From positions 54,713 to 118,712 of the forward strand of contig NZ_JRKO01000004.1 in the NCBI RefSeq assembly GCF_000763885.1: 64,000 nucleotides of DNA, in the 5' to 3' direction. A model generated the notes under the pieces. The model was not told the DNA's origin. It saw only the letters and a program-made list of their open reading frames with translations, and ran no database searches. Shown here piece after piece: positions 8,293 through 20,822 of the stretch. Within the stretch, counting starts at the first letter, position 1, and each line of letters opens with the position of its first letter. This DNA is from Paracoccus versutus. GTDB lineage: Bacteria > Pseudomonadota > Alphaproteobacteria > Rhodobacterales > Rhodobacteraceae. Made by a program: the position numbers and the translations under genes.

Positions 8293-9027
8293 TCAGATCC
8301 CGTCCCAGATCAGCTTGGCCGAAACCAGCATCAGCGCCCAGGTGATGAAGCCATAGAAGACCTGCGCAGACATCCGCCGCACCAGCCACAGTCCCGCCAG
8401 CACGCCCAGCACGCCGGGCACCATCAGCACGGTGGCCACCGACAGGTTATGCGCCGACAGCTGGCCCAGCATGGCATAGGGAATCAGCTTCACCGCATTG
8501 CAGATGGCAAAGAAGATCGTCGTGGTGCCGGCATAGGTCATCGGCGTCATGCGCAGGGGCTGGGCATAGACCTGATAGGGCGCCGCCCCGGAATGCGACA
8601 CGAAGCTGGTATAGCCCGAGATCGTGCCCCAGAAGCTGCCCGCCCCCCAGCGCGGCGGCCGGGCGCTGGCGCTGACCCGGCTGCGCAGCAGGGCGTTCAG
8701 CGCAAAGGCCAGGCCGATCACGCCGACGATCAGCCCGACCTGCGCGTCGTCGACGTGATGCGCGGTGGCCCAGCCCAGGGCGATGCCGGTGATCGCGCCC
8801 GGCACCAGAGTCCGCAGCACCCGCGCGTCGAAATCGCGGCGAAAGGCGATCAGCCCGCCGATGTCCGAGATGATATAGACCGGCAGCAGGATCCCCGCCG
8901 CCTGCACCGGCGACATGACCAGCGCCAGCAGCGGCACCGAGATGGTGCCGACCATGGACAGCCCTCCCTTGGCCAGCCCGATCGAAAAGGCGGCGATCAC
9001 CGCCAGCACCCAGCCCAGCATCTCCAT
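8293..9027 (-). CDS. TauE/SafE family sulfite or sulfonate exporter-like membrane protein
   Basis: The 244-residue protein has seven or eight hydrophobic segments and two repeated halves. The first half has FSIGLAKGGLSMVGTISVPL; the second has SFWGTISGYTSFVSHSGAAP followed by PYQVY. The AKGG and SHSGAAP/PYQVY segments are typical of TauE/SafE (DUF81) anion transporters. I take the ATG at 9027, since the upstream 126 codons of open frame are hydrophilic and unlike the family. The transported anion cannot be told from sequence. It is divergent from mdh. Confidence 0.85.
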   Translation of the reverse strand: MEMLGWVLAVIAAFSIGLAKGGLSMVGTISVPLLALVMSPVQAAGILLPVYIISDIGGLIAFRRDFDARVLRTLVPGAITGIALGWATAHHVDDAQVGLIVGVIGLAFALNALLRSRVSASARPPRWGAGSFWGTISGYTSFVSHSGAAPYQVYAQPLRMTPMTYAGTTTIFFAICNAVKLIPYAMLGQLSAHNLSVATVLMVPGVLGVLAGLWLVRRMSAQVFYGFITWALMLVSAKLIWDGI

Positions 9028-9115
9028 CCGCGCGCCCCCGTGTCCCGCCCCTCCCGAGTAATCCAGCGGCGCAACCGCGGCAATACGCCGCCGCCTTTTC
9101 CATGTTAGCGGTTGA

Positions 9116-10177
<1,062 letters not shown>

Positions 10178-10203
10178 TCGCCGGCCAGCGACGGCAAGGA
10201 CAG

Positions 10204-10230
10204 GCCCCGCCGGCTGCGGCGGGGCTTTTT
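10204..10230 (+). terminator. Rho-independent terminator after mdh
   Basis: A perfect 8-bp stem GCCCCGCC/GGCGGGGC (10204-10211 and 10218-10225, loop GGCTGC) is followed by TTTTT at 10226-10230, 27 bp after the mdh stop. Confidence 0.9.
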
Positions 10231-10405
10231 CATGGCGCGGACGCACGGCCCGCGCAGGATAAGGCGGGCCAGCGCCCCGGCGGACGAACCGCTGGCCGTG
10301 CGGACCTCCTGGGCCCTGCCTGACCCCGGCGCGCCTTGATCCGGGACGCGAAAGCGCCGGCCCAGGCCGGGGATTCCCGCCCCGCCGTCCCGGCAGCCGG
10401 GGATT

Positions 10406-10436
10406 TGCGATCACAGCCTCGAAAACTGTGATCACA
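10406..10436 (+). promoter_or_regulatory. Paired TGNGATCACA palindromes upstream of sucC
   Basis: TGCGATCACA at 10406-10415 and TGTGATCACA at 10427-10436 have centres 21 bp apart and lie about 107-137 bp before the sucC ATG. The arrangement repeats that before sdhC (5364-5394). A short GGCGG-ATTA-CCGCC palindrome follows at 10440-10453. The remaining 366-bp gap between mdh and sucC holds only the mdh terminator. I infer a shared operator of an unidentified regulator. A CRP-type site is less likely because the half-sites abut with no 6-bp spacer. Confidence 0.6.
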
Positions 10437-10542
10437 AAAGGCGGATTACCGCCAGTTTTAGGGATTTCGCCCTTCATGGGGCTTTGGCGCCGGCTTGGAA
10501 TGTGGCACAAGCCCCGCCAACCGACAACTGCGGGGGAAGACG

Positions 10543-11736
<1,194 letters not shown>

Positions 11737-11737
11737 G

Positions 11738-12106
11738 GTGCTCTCTCTCGCTGCAATCCTCACGGTGATGGCCGTCATTTACACGCTTTGTGTGTATTGC
11801 GTGCTTCGACTGGCGGCCCTCAGCCGCTCGTCCGTCGCCGTGGCTGTTGCGGGTATGTTCGGCGTGGGACTGCTGATTTACGCGATCATCGACATCGAAA
11901 TCGCTTGTTCGGCAGATCCGATCTACACGCCGCCCGCCTGCGCCGAAGGATGCGGCGAGGGTTCGATGCGCTTCGCCTGTGACGGGCCGATGGGCTGGCT
12001 TGCCTATCTGAGTTCGCGAGTCGTCGGCCCCGTCACGGCGTTCCTTTGCAGCATTCTCACAGTTCGCGCCCTGTTCTTGATGCGGCGCAGAAATCAGGAG
12101 GCTTAA
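11738..12106 (+). CDS. Small membrane protein inserted between sucC and sucD, unknown
   Basis: GTG at 11738 starts a 122-residue protein one base after the sucC stop, and its TAA (12104-12106) directly touches the sucD GTG start. It has three hydrophobic segments (about 4-24, 35-55 and 92-113). Between the last two is a cysteine-containing loop ([19 protein letters not shown], then RFACDG). The C-terminus is basic (MRRRNQEA). Base composition is lower in GC than the flanking suc genes (34 of 60 in 11761-11820 by hand count). I recognise no family. The AGGAGG near its end serves as the sucD ribosome-binding site, so the gene is fully built into the operon. Confidence 0.75.
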   Translation: MLSLAAILTVMAVIYTLCVYCVLRLAALSRSSVAVAVAGMFGVGLLIYAIIDIEIACSADPIYTPPACAEGCGEGSMRFACDGPMGWLAYLSSRVVGPVTAFLCSILTVRALFLMRRRNQEA

Positions 12107-12991
12107 GTGGCCGTTCTCGTCAACAAAGACACCAAAGTCATCTGCCAGGGCATCACCGGCTCGCAAGGCACGTTCCACACCGAACAGGCGATCGCCTATG
12201 GCACGCAGATGGTCGGCGGCGTGACCCCCGGCAAGGGCGGCACGACGCATCTGGACCTGCCGGTCTTCAACTCGGTCCACGAGGCCGTGGAGAAAACCGG
12301 CGCCAATGCGTCCGTGATCTATGTCCCGCCGCCCTTCGCGGCCGATTCGATCCTGGAAGCCATCGACGCCGAGATCCCGCTGATCGTCGCCATCACCGAG
12401 GGCATCCCGGTCCTCGACATGATGCGGGTCAAGCGCGCGCTGATCGACAGCAAGTCCACGCTGATCGGCCCGAACTGCCCCGGCATCCTGACGCCGGGCG
12501 AATGCAAGATCGGCATCATGCCGGGCTCGATCTTCTCGCGCGGGTCGGTGGGCGTCGTGTCGCGCTCGGGCACGCTGACCTATGAGGCGGTGAAGCAGAC
12601 CACCGACGTCGGCCTGGGCCAGTCCACCGCGGTCGGCATCGGCGGCGACCCGATCAAGGGCATGGAGCATATCGACGTGCTGCGCATGTTCCTGGACGAC
12701 CCCGAAACCGAATCGATCATCATGATCGGCGAGATCGGCGGTTCCGCCGAGGAAGAGGCCGCCGAATTCCTGGCCGAGCAGAAGCGCAAGGGCAAGTGGA
12801 AGCCGACCGCCGGCTTCATCGCCGGGCGCACCGCGCCGAAGGGCCGCCGCATGGGCCATGCCGGCGCCATCGTCTCGGGCGGCAAGGGCGACGCGGAATC
12901 CAAGATCGAGGCCATGAAATCGGCCGGGATCATCGTCGCCGACAGCCCCGCGGGCCTGGGCGAGGCGGTGCTGAAAGCGCTCGGCCGGTAA
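12107..12991 (+). CDS. sucD: Succinyl-CoA synthetase alpha subunit
   Basis: The 294-residue protein begins [20 protein letters not shown] and carries the CoA-binding Rossmann fold. The phosphorylated histidine is His251 in [14 protein letters not shown]. The GVTPGKGG and [16 protein letters not shown] segments are also typical. The GTG start at 12107 is well supported by AGGAGG 7 bases upstream and by the family N-terminus. It forms the heterodimer with SucC. Confidence 0.97.
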   Translation: MAVLVNKDTKVICQGITGSQGTFHTEQAIAYGTQMVGGVTPGKGGTTHLDLPVFNSVHEAVEKTGANASVIYVPPPFAADSILEAIDAEIPLIVAITEGIPVLDMMRVKRALIDSKSTLIGPNCPGILTPGECKIGIMPGSIFSRGSVGVVSRSGTLTYEAVKQTTDVGLGQSTAVGIGGDPIKGMEHIDVLRMFLDDPETESIIMIGEIGGSAEEEAAEFLAEQKRKGKWKPTAGFIAGRTAPKGRRMGHAGAIVSGGKGDAESKIEAMKSAGIIVADSPAGLGEAVLKALGR

Positions 12992-13170
12992 CTTTGCCGC
13001 AAGGCTTTTGACTTGGGCGCGGCCCCTGCCTACCTTTACCAGGGGCCGCGCCAGACCTTACCAGCAGGTGCCAGATTGGACCGCCGTCGTCGCCAGATCG
13101 TCGCCAGAACCGCCGGGGCAGCGCCCTGCCCGGCCTGCGGCCCTGCCCCGCTGCGCAGCCGAGGCGCGGC

Positions 13171-14334
13171 ATGATCCCGCAGCCCCAACCGCCGGCGGAA
13201 CGCCCCGCCTCGCCCGTGGCGGCGCAGGACTGGGCGCTTTGCGTCTCGACCTATCAGCGCGGCAAGCTGCTTTGCGATTGCGTGCGTGCCGCGCTGGCCT
13301 CGACCGAGCGGCCGGCCGAGATCGTCATCGTCGATGCCAGCGCCGACTGGGCGCAGAACCGTGAAGGGGTCGAGGCGGTGATCGCCGCGGCCGGCGGCTG
13401 TCCGCTGACCTATGTGCCGGCCCGGCGCAAATCGCTGACCGTGCAGCGCAACCAGGCCGTCGCGCTGGCCCGTGCCGACATCCTGTTCATGATCGACGAC
13501 GACGCGCTGCTGCATTCGGATTGCGCCGCGCAGATCATGGCGCATTACCGCGCCGACACGCAGGGCCGGATCGTCGCCATCTCGGCCCGCAATGCGCCGC
13601 TGGCCGGCGCGGAGGCCGGGGACGAACGCAAGCAGACCAACCGCGCCGGCGCGCTGGCCAGGGGCCGGGCGGGGCCGGTGCAGCGCGGCATCGACCTTGC
13701 CCTGCACCACCTGCTGATGATCCCGGCCGAGCAGCGCTTCCTGGGCTACGACCGCCCCGAGCGGCGCTGGCAGGGCGACACCACCCTGCCACAGGGGCTG
13801 CTGCGCGTCGATTTCATCGTCGGCTTCGCGATGACCCTGCGCCGCCACCTGGCGCTGCGCGAACCCTTCGACGAAGGGTTGGCCGGCAGTTCGATCGCCG
13901 AGGATCTGGACGCCAGCTATCGCTTTGGCCGGCACGGGATGCTGGCCATCGCGCCGGATGCGCATATCCACCATTTCGAGGCAGCGGCAGGCCGCGACCG
14001 GCGCCGGATCAGCACCATGCTGGCCATGCTCAACATCGCCTATTTCGTCCGCCGCAATTCCGAGCGGCAGGGCCGCGACCTGGCCCGCTATGCGCTGTGG
14101 TACCTGCGCATGACGCTGGCCGAACTGCCCAAGGACATCGCCGGAGGCCGCTGGGATCTGCCGCAATTCCGCGGTGCCCTGCTGGCCGGCCGCAACCTGC
14201 CCGCCCTGCTGCGCCAGCCGCGCGCCGGGCTGCCGGCATGGTATCAGGATCTTCAGACCAGGCTGATGGCCGGGACCACCCCCGGACATGGCCCGAACAA
14301 TGCGACCGCCCCTGATCAAGGCGCGAACGGATAG
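13171..14334 (+). CDS. Family 2-type glycosyltransferase
   Basis: The 387-residue protein begins with a short proline-rich leader, then ALCVSTYQRGKLL and EIVIVDASAD (nucleotide-binding region). Next come VQRNQAVALARADILFMIDDDALLH, with the metal-binding DDD, and a later acidic region (SSIAEDLDASYRFGRHG) that may supply the catalytic base. These are GT2 (GT-A fold) features. It lacks membrane helices, so it should be cytosolic or peripheral. The donor and acceptor are unknown. It sits in the same orientation between sucD (180 bp) and sucA (20 bp), with no evident metabolic link to either. Confidence 0.85.
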   Translation: MIPQPQPPAERPASPVAAQDWALCVSTYQRGKLLCDCVRAALASTERPAEIVIVDASADWAQNREGVEAVIAAAGGCPLTYVPARRKSLTVQRNQAVALARADILFMIDDDALLHSDCAAQIMAHYRADTQGRIVAISARNAPLAGAEAGDERKQTNRAGALARGRAGPVQRGIDLALHHLLMIPAEQRFLGYDRPERRWQGDTTLPQGLLRVDFIVGFAMTLRRHLALREPFDEGLAGSSIAEDLDASYRFGRHGMLAIAPDAHIHHFEAAAGRDRRRISTMLAMLNIAYFVRRNSERQGRDLARYALWYLRMTLAELPKDIAGGRWDLPQFRGALLAGRNLPALLRQPRAGLPAWYQDLQTRLMAGTTPGHGPNNATAPDQGANG

Positions 14335-14354
14335 GATTTCCCGGAGGCAAGCCA

Positions 14355-17321
14355 ATGAACGATCAATCCCCAAACTCGGCCTTCCACGATTCGAGCTTCC
14401 TGCAGGGCCATAACGCGGCCTATGTCGAGCAGCTTTACGGCCAATGGGCCCAGAACCCGGCGGCGGTGGATCAGGCGTGGGACGCCTTCTTCCGCAGCCT
14501 GGGCGACGAGGAGACCGTCGTCACCCGCGAGGCCAAGGGCGCAAGCTGGCAGCGCGCCGACTGGCCGCCGGTGCCCGCCGACGACACCACCGCGGCGCTG
14601 ACCGGCGAATGGCCGATGCTGCCCAAGTCCGAGGCCAAGGCGGCGCTGGACAAGATCGCCGCCAAGGCCGGCGAAAAGGGCGTGAACCTGACCGACGAGC
14701 AGCTCAAGCGCGCCGTGCTGGACAGCGTCCGCGCCATCATGCTGATCCGCGCCTTCCGCATCCGCGGCCACCTGCATGCCGACCTGGATCCGCTGGGCAT
14801 GCGCGAGATCCCCGACCATGGCGAGCTGGACCCCAAGACCTACGGCTTCACCGAGGCCGACCTGGACCGGCCGATCTTCATCGACAACGTGCTTGGCCTG
14901 CAGATCGCCACGATCCGCCAGATCGTCGACCTGATGAGCCGCACCTATTGCGGCACATTCGCGCTGCAGTTCATGCATATCTCGAACCCCGAGGAGGCCG
15001 GCTGGCTCAAGGAGCGGATCGAGGGCTACGGCAAGGAGATCGCCTTCACCCGCGAGGGGCGCCGCGCCATCCTCAACAAGCTGGTCGAGGCCGAGGGCTT
15101 CGAGAAGTTCCTGCATGTCAAGTATATGGGCACCAAGCGCTTCGGCCTTGACGGCGGCGAGGCGCTGATCCCGGCGATGGAGCAGATCATCAAGCGCGGC
15201 GGCGCGCTTGGCGTCAAGGACGTGGTGATCGGCATGCCGCACCGCGGCCGCCTGTCGGTCCTGGCCAACGTGATGGGCAAGCCCTATCGCGCCATCTTCC
15301 ACGAATTCCAGGGCGGCAGCTACAAGCCCGACGACGTGGACGGCTCGGGCGACGTGAAATATCACCTCGGCGCCTCGTCGGACCGCACCTTCGACGACAA
15401 CACCGTCCACCTGTCGCTGACCGCGAACCCCTCGCACCTCGAGGCGGTGAACCCGGTGGTGCTGGGCAAGGTCCGCGCCAAGCAGGACCAGCTGTCCGAC
15501 CAGACCTATCGCACGGCGGTGCTGCCGATCCTGCTGCATGGCGACGCGGCCTTTGCCGGCCAGGGCATCGTGGCGGAATGCTTCCAGCTTTCCGGCATCA
15601 AGGGCCACCGCACCGGCGGCTGCATCCATATCGTGGTGAACAACCAGATCGGCTTCACCACCGCGCCGCATTTCAGCCGCACCTCGCCCTATCCGACCGA
15701 CATCGCGCTGATGGTCGAGGCGCCGATCTTCCACGTCAACGGCGACGACCCCGAGGCGGTGGTCCATGCCGCCAAGGTCGCGACCGAGTTCCGGCAGAAA
15801 TTCCACAAGGACGTGGTCATCGACATCTTCTGCTATCGCCGCTTCGGTCACAACGAAGGCGACGAGCCGATGTTCACCAACCCGGTGATGTACAAGAAGA
15901 TCAAGGGCCAGAAGACCACGCTGCAACGCTATACCGAGCGGCTGGTCGCCGACGGCCTGGTCCCCGAGGGCGAGATCGAGGAGATGAAGGCCGCCTTCCA
16001 GGCCCATCTGAACGAGGAGTTCGAGGTCGGCAAGAACTTCAAGCCGAACAAGGCCGACTGGCTGGACGGCAAATGGTCGGGGCTCGAGGCCGAGCATGCC
16101 GAGGAGAACCTGGGCCAGACCGGCATCGCGCCCGAGACCATGGCCGAGATCGGCGGCGCGCTGACCCGCGTGCCCGAAGGGTTCGACCTGCACAGGACCG
16201 TCGGCCGCCTGCTGGAATCCAAGAAGCAGATGTTCGAGACCGGCCAGGGCTTCGACTGGGCCACGGGCGAGGCGCTGGCCTTCGGCTCGCTGTTGCTGGA
16301 GGGGCATCCGGTGCGCCTCGCCGGGCAGGATTCGACCCGCGGCACCTTCTCGCAGCGCCATTCGGCCTTCGTCGACCAGGCGACCGAGGAACGCTACTAC
16401 CCGCTGAACCACATCCGCGGCGGGCAGGCGCGCTACGAGGCCATCGACTCGATGCTGTCGGAATATGCGGTGCTGGGCTTCGAATACGGCTATTCGCTGG
16501 CCGAGCCGAACAGCCTGGTCATGTGGGAGGCCCAGTTCGGCGATTTCGCCAACGGCGCCCAGATCATGTTCGACCAGTTCATCACCTCGGGCGAAAAGAA
16601 ATGGCTGCGCATGTCCGGCCTCGTCATGCTGATGCCGCATGGCTATGAGGGCCAGGGCCCGGAACACAGCTCGGCCCGGCTGGAGCGCTGGCTGCAGATG
16701 TGCGCCGAGGACAACTGGATCGTGGCGAACTGCACCACGCCGGCGAACTATTTCCACATCCTGCGCCGGCAGCTGAAGCGGCCCTTCCGCAAGCCGCTGG
16801 TGCTGATGACGCCGAAATCGCTGCTGCGCCACCCGCTGGCGGTGTCCACGGCGGACGAGTTCCTGGCCGGCTCGACCTTCAACCGCGTGCTGGTGGACGA
16901 TGCCGACCGCGGCAAGTCCGAGTTCAAGCTGGCCCCCGACGACAAGATCCGCCGCGTGGTGATCTGCTCGGGCAAGGTCTATTACGACCTCGCGCAGGCC
17001 CGCGACGCCGCCGGTGCCGAGGATGTGCATATCCTGCGGCTGGAGCAGTTCTATCCCTTCCCGGCCCAGAGCATGTCCAAGGAGTTGGAACGCTTCAAGG
17101 ATGCCGAGATCGTCTGGTGCCAGGAAGAGCCCAAGAACCAGGGCGGCTGGAGCTTCGTCGAGCCCAATATCGAATGGGTGCTGTCGCGCATCGGCGCCAA
17201 GCACGGCCGGCCGCGCTATGTCGGCCGCCATGCCGCGGCCTCGCCGGCCACCGGGCTTGCCTCGCGCCACAAGGCCGAGCAGGAGGCCCTGGTCCACGAA
17301 GCGATCACCATCGGGGCCTGA
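14355..17321 (+). CDS. sucA: 2-oxoglutarate dehydrogenase E1 component
   Basis: The 988-residue thiamine-diphosphate enzyme decarboxylates 2-oxoglutarate and succinylates the E2 lipoyl group. It begins [20 protein letters not shown] and carries the N-terminal [13 protein letters not shown] helix that contacts E2. Also present are [28 protein letters not shown], the ThDP region [18 protein letters not shown] with NNQIGFTT, and [15 protein letters not shown]. Length is normal. GGAGG precedes the ATG. It is separated from sucB by a single base. Confidence 0.98.
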   Translation: MNDQSPNSAFHDSSFLQGHNAAYVEQLYGQWAQNPAAVDQAWDAFFRSLGDEETVVTREAKGASWQRADWPPVPADDTTAALTGEWPMLPKSEAKAALDKIAAKAGEKGVNLTDEQLKRAVLDSVRAIMLIRAFRIRGHLHADLDPLGMREIPDHGELDPKTYGFTEADLDRPIFIDNVLGLQIATIRQIVDLMSRTYCGTFALQFMHISNPEEAGWLKERIEGYGKEIAFTREGRRAILNKLVEAEGFEKFLHVKYMGTKRFGLDGGEALIPAMEQIIKRGGALGVKDVVIGMPHRGRLSVLANVMGKPYRAIFHEFQGGSYKPDDVDGSGDVKYHLGASSDRTFDDNTVHLSLTANPSHLEAVNPVVLGKVRAKQDQLSDQTYRTAVLPILLHGDAAFAGQGIVAECFQLSGIKGHRTGGCIHIVVNNQIGFTTAPHFSRTSPYPTDIALMVEAPIFHVNGDDPEAVVHAAKVATEFRQKFHKDVVIDIFCYRRFGHNEGDEPMFTNPVMYKKIKGQKTTLQRYTERLVADGLVPEGEIEEMKAAFQAHLNEEFEVGKNFKPNKADWLDGKWSGLEAEHAEENLGQTGIAPETMAEIGGALTRVPEGFDLHRTVGRLLESKKQMFETGQGFDWATGEALAFGSLLLEGHPVRLAGQDSTRGTFSQRHSAFVDQATEERYYPLNHIRGGQARYEAIDSMLSEYAVLGFEYGYSLAEPNSLVMWEAQFGDFANGAQIMFDQFITSGEKKWLRMSGLVMLMPHGYEGQGPEHSSARLERWLQMCAEDNWIVANCTTPANYFHILRRQLKRPFRKPLVLMTPKSLLRHPLAVSTADEFLAGSTFNRVLVDDADRGKSEFKLAPDDKIRRVVICSGKVYYDLAQARDAAGAEDVHILRLEQFYPFPAQSMSKELERFKDAEIVWCQEEPKNQGGWSFVEPNIEWVLSRIGAKHGRPRYVGRHAAASPATGLASRHKAEQEALVHEAITIGA

Positions 17322-17322
17322 C

Positions 17323-18531
17323 ATGGCAGTGGAACTACGCGTCCCCACGCTTGGGGAATCGGTATCCGAGGCGACGGTGGCCACCTGGTTCAAGAAACCG
17401 GGCGACCGCGTCGCCGTGGATGAAATGCTGTGCGAGCTGGAAACCGACAAGGTGACGGTCGAGGTGCCCTCGCCCGTCGCCGGCAAGCTGGCCGAGATCG
17501 TCGCGCCCGAGGGCACGGTGGTCGCGCCGAACGCGCTGCTCGCGCAGATCATGGAACAGGGCGATGCCGGCCCGGAAGAAATGTTGCCCAAGGCTGATGC
17601 GGGCACGAAGGCTCAGGAAGGACAGAGGAAGATGAGCGGAAAATCCGTCGACGTGATGGTGCCCACCCTGGGCGAAAGCGTGACCGAAGCGACGGTCGCG
17701 ACCTGGTTCAAGAAGGTCGGCGACGCGGTCGCGCAGGATGAGATGCTGTGCGAGCTTGAGACCGACAAGGTCTCGGTCGAGGTGCCGGCCCCCGCCCAGG
17801 CGCCGCGCGCGCCGAGTTCCGCCGAGGCCGCCGCCCGCGAGGCACGCGTCAAGATGACCCGCCTGCGCGCCACCATCGCCCGCCGGCTCAAGGACGCGCA
17901 GAACACCGCCGCGATGCTGACCACCTATAACGAGGTGGACATGAAGGGCATCATGGACCTGCGCAACACCTACAAGGATCAGTTCGAGAAGAAGCACAAG
18001 GCCAAGCTGGGCTTCATGTCCTTCTTCGTGAAGGCCTGCTGCCACGCGCTGAAGGAAGTGCCCGAGGTCAATGCCGAAATCGACGGCGGCGACGTGGTCT
18101 ACAAGAACTTCGTCCACATGGGTGTGGCGGTGGGCACGCCGAACGGCCTGGTGGTCCCGGTGGTGCGCGACGCCGACCAGAAGAGCTTCGCCCGGATCGA
18201 GAAGGAAATCGCCGAGCTGGGCCTGCGCGCCCGCGACGGCAAGCTGACCATGGCGGAAATGCAGGGCGGCACCTTCACCATCTCGAACGGCGGCGTCTAT
18301 GGCTCGCTGATGTCCTCGCCGATCCTGAACCCGCCGCAATCGGGCATCCTGGGCATGCACAAGATCCAGGACCGCCCCGTGGTGGTGGACGGGCAGATCG
18401 TTATCCGGCCGATGATGTATCTGGCGCTGAGCTACGACCACCGCATCGTCGACGGCAAGGGCGCCGTGACCTTCCTGGTCCGCGTCAAGGAAGCGCTGGA
18501 GGATCCGCGCCGCCTGCTGATGGATCTGTGA
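17323..18531 (+). CDS. sucB: 2-oxoglutarate dehydrogenase E2, internally shortened (no E3-binding domain)
   Basis: This is the dihydrolipoamide succinyltransferase, but at 402 residues it is about 100 shorter than the two-lipoyl E2 expected in Rhodobacterales. Lipoyl domain 1 (1-77, Lys43 in ETDK) is complete. A second lipoyl domain starts at about 108 and reaches Lys149 ([15 protein letters not shown]), then jumps at about residue 157 into linker [19 protein letters not shown] and the catalytic domain. The second half of lipoyl domain 2 and the whole peripheral subunit-binding domain are absent. The catalytic domain is intact, with DHRIVDG giving His373 and Asp377. The frame is preserved across the junction near 17785-17810. 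AGGAAG before the internal Met104 might allow a second start. Confidence 0.93.
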   Translation: MAVELRVPTLGESVSEATVATWFKKPGDRVAVDEMLCELETDKVTVEVPSPVAGKLAEIVAPEGTVVAPNALLAQIMEQGDAGPEEMLPKADAGTKAQEGQRKMSGKSVDVMVPTLGESVTEATVATWFKKVGDAVAQDEMLCELETDKVSVEVPAPAQAPRAPSSAEAAAREARVKMTRLRATIARRLKDAQNTAAMLTTYNEVDMKGIMDLRNTYKDQFEKKHKAKLGFMSFFVKACCHALKEVPEVNAEIDGGDVVYKNFVHMGVAVGTPNGLVVPVVRDADQKSFARIEKEIAELGLRARDGKLTMAEMQGGTFTISNGGVYGSLMSSPILNPPQSGILGMHKIQDRPVVVDGQIVIRPMMYLALSYDHRIVDGKGAVTFLVRVKEALEDPRRLLMDL

Positions 18532-18541
18532 TCGCTGCCTT

Positions 18542-18566
18542 CCGGGGGCGGCAGGCCCGCCCCCGG
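18542..18566 (+). terminator. GC-rich hairpin after sucB
   Basis: A perfect 10-bp stem CCGGGGGCGG/CCGCCCCCGG (18542-18551 and 18557-18566) lies 10 bp past the sucB stop. No T-run follows, so it may instead be an attenuator or an mRNA-stabilising hairpin within the operon. Confidence 0.5.
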
Positions 18567-18675
18567 CCAGCCCAAGGCGCCGCGCAACTCTTTCCGGCCT
18601 GTTCCCGTTGACCCGCACGGGGCCGCCTTGCCGCTCATCCCGACGGGAAGCCGGGCCGAAACGGAGGAGTCTTCC

Positions 18676-18933
18676 ATGACCCAGATGATCGCCCATTACA
18701 GCATCGCCGATTACGCCCGCTTCCGCGCCGCCTTCGACGCGGACGCCGAGGATCGCGGCAATAACGGCCTGTCGCTGCTGCAACTGTGGCGCGAAAGCGA
18801 CCAGAGCGCCTGGGCGCTGTTCCAGGTCGGGGACGCGGCCGCCGCCAAGGCTTACCTGGAAGGCGCCGCGGGCGTCTTCAACAGCCAGGCCGGCGTCTCG
18901 GCCACCGCATTCCATTTCGTCGAGACCGCCTGA
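18676..18933 (+). CDS. Small cytosolic protein of 85 residues, ABM-like fold suspected
   Basis: From the ATG at 18676 (GGAGG upstream) the protein reads MTQMIAHYSIADYARFRAAF, then LLQLWRESDQSAWALFQVGD, and ends AFHFVETA. The pattern (beta strand, YARFRAAFD helix, strand with WALFQV) suggests a dimeric alpha-beta barrel like small monooxygenase-like or DUF3764-type proteins; this is a fold impression only. Its TGA overlaps the next gene's ATG (TGATG). It lies between sucB and lpdA, together with a MAPEG gene. Function unknown. Confidence 0.7.
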   Translation: MTQMIAHYSIADYARFRAAFDADAEDRGNNGLSLLQLWRESDQSAWALFQVGDAAAAKAYLEGAAGVFNSQAGVSATAFHFVETA

Positions 18934-19325
18934 TGGCCGCCGAGACCACCGCCCTGGCGCTGGCCGCGCTGCTGCAAGCCGTGCAGATCGGCCTGGCCGC
19001 CGCCTCGATGAACCGCGATGTCGGCGCGAAGTGGAACGCCAGCCCGCGCGACCGCCAGCCCGAGTTTTCCGCCCTGACCGGCCGGCTGCGCCGCGCCGTG
19101 GACAACCATTTCGAGGGGCTGATCCTCTTTACCATCGCCGTCGTGCTGGTGGTGCTTTCGGATGCCGGCTCGGCCCTGACCGTGCTTTGCGCCTGGAGCT
19201 ACCTGCTGGCGCGGCTGCTTTATGTTCCCGCCTATGCCTATGGCTGGTCGCCCTGGCGCTCGGTCATCTGGGGGGTGGGGTTCGTCGCCACGCTGACGAT
19301 GATCCTGATCGCCTTATTCACCTGA
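18933..19325 (+). CDS. MAPEG family membrane protein
   Basis: The 130-residue protein has four membrane segments and the family motif around ALTGRLRRAVDNHFEGLILF (R-x-x-R-A-x-x-N-x-x-E), characteristic of MAPEG proteins (the microsomal glutathione S-transferase superfamily). Bacterial members are mostly of unknown substrate. It is translationally coupled to the preceding 85-residue protein (TGATG) and precedes lpdA by 50 bp. It may be co-transcribed with the suc genes, though no functional connection is evident. Confidence 0.85.
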   Translation: MAAETTALALAALLQAVQIGLAAASMNRDVGAKWNASPRDRQPEFSALTGRLRRAVDNHFEGLILFTIAVVLVVLSDAGSALTVLCAWSYLLARLLYVPAYAYGWSPWRSVIWGVGFVATLTMILIALFT

Positions 19326-19375
19326 ATCGAACGGGCGGCACCGCGAAAGGCGCCGCGAACTGCAAGGAGACCTGA

Positions 19376-20770
19376 ATGTCCACCTATGACCTGATCGTGA
19401 TCGGCGCCGGTCCCGGCGGCTATGTCTGTGCGATCCGCGCCGCCCAGCTGGGCCTGAAGGTCGCCTGCGTCGAGGGGCGCGAGACGCTGGGCGGAACCTG
19501 CCTGAACGTCGGCTGCATCCCCTCCAAGGCGCTGCTGCATGCCAGCCACATGCTGCACGAAACCCACGAGAACTTCGAAAAGATGGGCCTGATGGGCGCC
19601 AAGCCCAAGGTCGATTGGGAAAAGATGCAGGGCTACAAGGCCGAAACGGTCGCCGGCAACACCAAGGGCATCGAGTTCCTGTTCAAGAAGAACAAGATCG
19701 ACTGGCTCAAGGGCTGGGCCAGCATCGAGGCGCCCGGCAAGGTCAAGGTCGGCGACCAGATCCATGAGACGAAGAACATCGTCATCGCCTCGGGCTCGGA
19801 ACCGGCCAGCCTGAAGGGGGTCGAGGTCGACAACGCCGCCGGCGTGGTGGTCGATTCGACCGGCGCCCTGTCCCTGCCCAAGATTCCCAAGTCGATGGTG
19901 GTGATCGGCGCCGGGGTGATCGGGCTGGAGCTGGGCTCGGCCTATGCCCGCCTGGGGGCCGAGGTGACGGTGGTCGAGTTCCTGGACGCCATCACCCCCG
20001 GCATGGACGGCGAGGTGCAAAAGCAGTTCCAGAAGATCCTGGCGAAGCAGGGGCTGAAATTCGTCCTCGGCGCCGCGGTGTCCGAGGTCGAGGTCGAAAA
20101 GGGCAAGGCCGAGGTCACATACAAGCTGCGCAAGGACGACAGCGAGCATGAGATCAAGGCCGAATGCGTGCTGGTCGCCACCGGCCGCCGCCCCTATGTC
20201 GCGGGGCTTGGCCTCGACAAGGTCGGCGTCGCGCTGACTGACCGCGGCTTCGTCCAGATCGACGAGCATTGGCAGACCAGCGTCAAGGGCATCTATGCCA
20301 TCGGCGACGCGGTGCCCGGCCCGATGCTGGCCCACAAGGCCGAGGACGAGGGCATGGCGGTGGCCGAGGTCATCGCCGGCAAGCATGGCCATGTGAACTA
20401 CGACGTGATCCCCGGCGTGATCTATACCACGCCCGAGGTCGCCTCGGTCGGCCTGACCGAGGAAGCCGCCAAGGAAAGCGGCCGCAAGGTCAAGGTCGGC
20501 AAGTTCCCCTTCATGGGCAATGCCCGCGCCAAGGCCCTGTTCCAGGCCGAGGGCTTCGTCAAGATGATCGCCGATGCCGAGACCGACCGGGTGCTGGGCT
20601 GCCACATCATCGGCCCGAACGCCGGCGAGATGATCCACGAGGTCTGCGTGGCGATGGAATTCGGCGCCTCGGCCCAGGACATCGCGCTGACCTGCCACGC
20701 GCATCCGACCTGCTCGGAAGCGGTGCGCGAGGCCGCCCTGGCCTGCGGCGACGGCGCGATCCACGCCTGA
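19376..20770 (+). CDS. lpdA: Dihydrolipoyl dehydrogenase (E3)
   Basis: The 464-residue flavoenzyme reoxidises dihydrolipoyl groups of the E2 component. The FAD site is [15 protein letters not shown] (11-25), and the redox disulfide is Cys42/Cys47 in [13 protein letters not shown]. The NAD domain has [22 protein letters not shown], and the C-terminal catalytic dyad is in HAHPTCSEA. Its position after sucAB marks it as the 2-oxoglutarate dehydrogenase E3. A terminator at 20823-20855 ends the block. How it docks is uncertain because the neighbouring E2 lacks an E3-binding domain. Confidence 0.97.
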   Translation: MSTYDLIVIGAGPGGYVCAIRAAQLGLKVACVEGRETLGGTCLNVGCIPSKALLHASHMLHETHENFEKMGLMGAKPKVDWEKMQGYKAETVAGNTKGIEFLFKKNKIDWLKGWASIEAPGKVKVGDQIHETKNIVIASGSEPASLKGVEVDNAAGVVVDSTGALSLPKIPKSMVVIGAGVIGLELGSAYARLGAEVTVVEFLDAITPGMDGEVQKQFQKILAKQGLKFVLGAAVSEVEVEKGKAEVTYKLRKDDSEHEIKAECVLVATGRRPYVAGLGLDKVGVALTDRGFVQIDEHWQTSVKGIYAIGDAVPGPMLAHKAEDEGMAVAEVIAGKHGHVNYDVIPGVIYTTPEVASVGLTEEAAKESGRKVKVGKFPFMGNARAKALFQAEGFVKMIADAETDRVLGCHIIGPNAGEMIHEVCVAMEFGASAQDIALTCHAHPTCSEAVREAALACGDGAIHA

Positions 20771-20822
20771 TCGGCGGATCGCCACCGAAACCGCCGCTGC
20801 GTTGCGGCGGGTTTCCGCCGAT

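Noticed and set aside
10427..10436. TGTGATCACA as a CRP/FNR-type site
   Set aside because: Those factors need two half-sites with a spacer (TGTGA-N6-TCACA); here the halves abut, and the 21-bp pairing points to another factor.
13008..13364. Plus-strand ORF between sucD and the glycosyltransferase
   Set aside because: It overlaps the start of the glycosyltransferase in another frame and has no recognisable sequence; the 12992-13170 gap itself shows nothing I can name.
14316..17606. Very long minus-strand open frame opposite sucA and sucB (1,096 codons)
   Set aside because: It is the antisense of strongly conserved genes; the translation is an Asp/His/Arg/Ala-rich mirror product typical of high-GC third-position bias.
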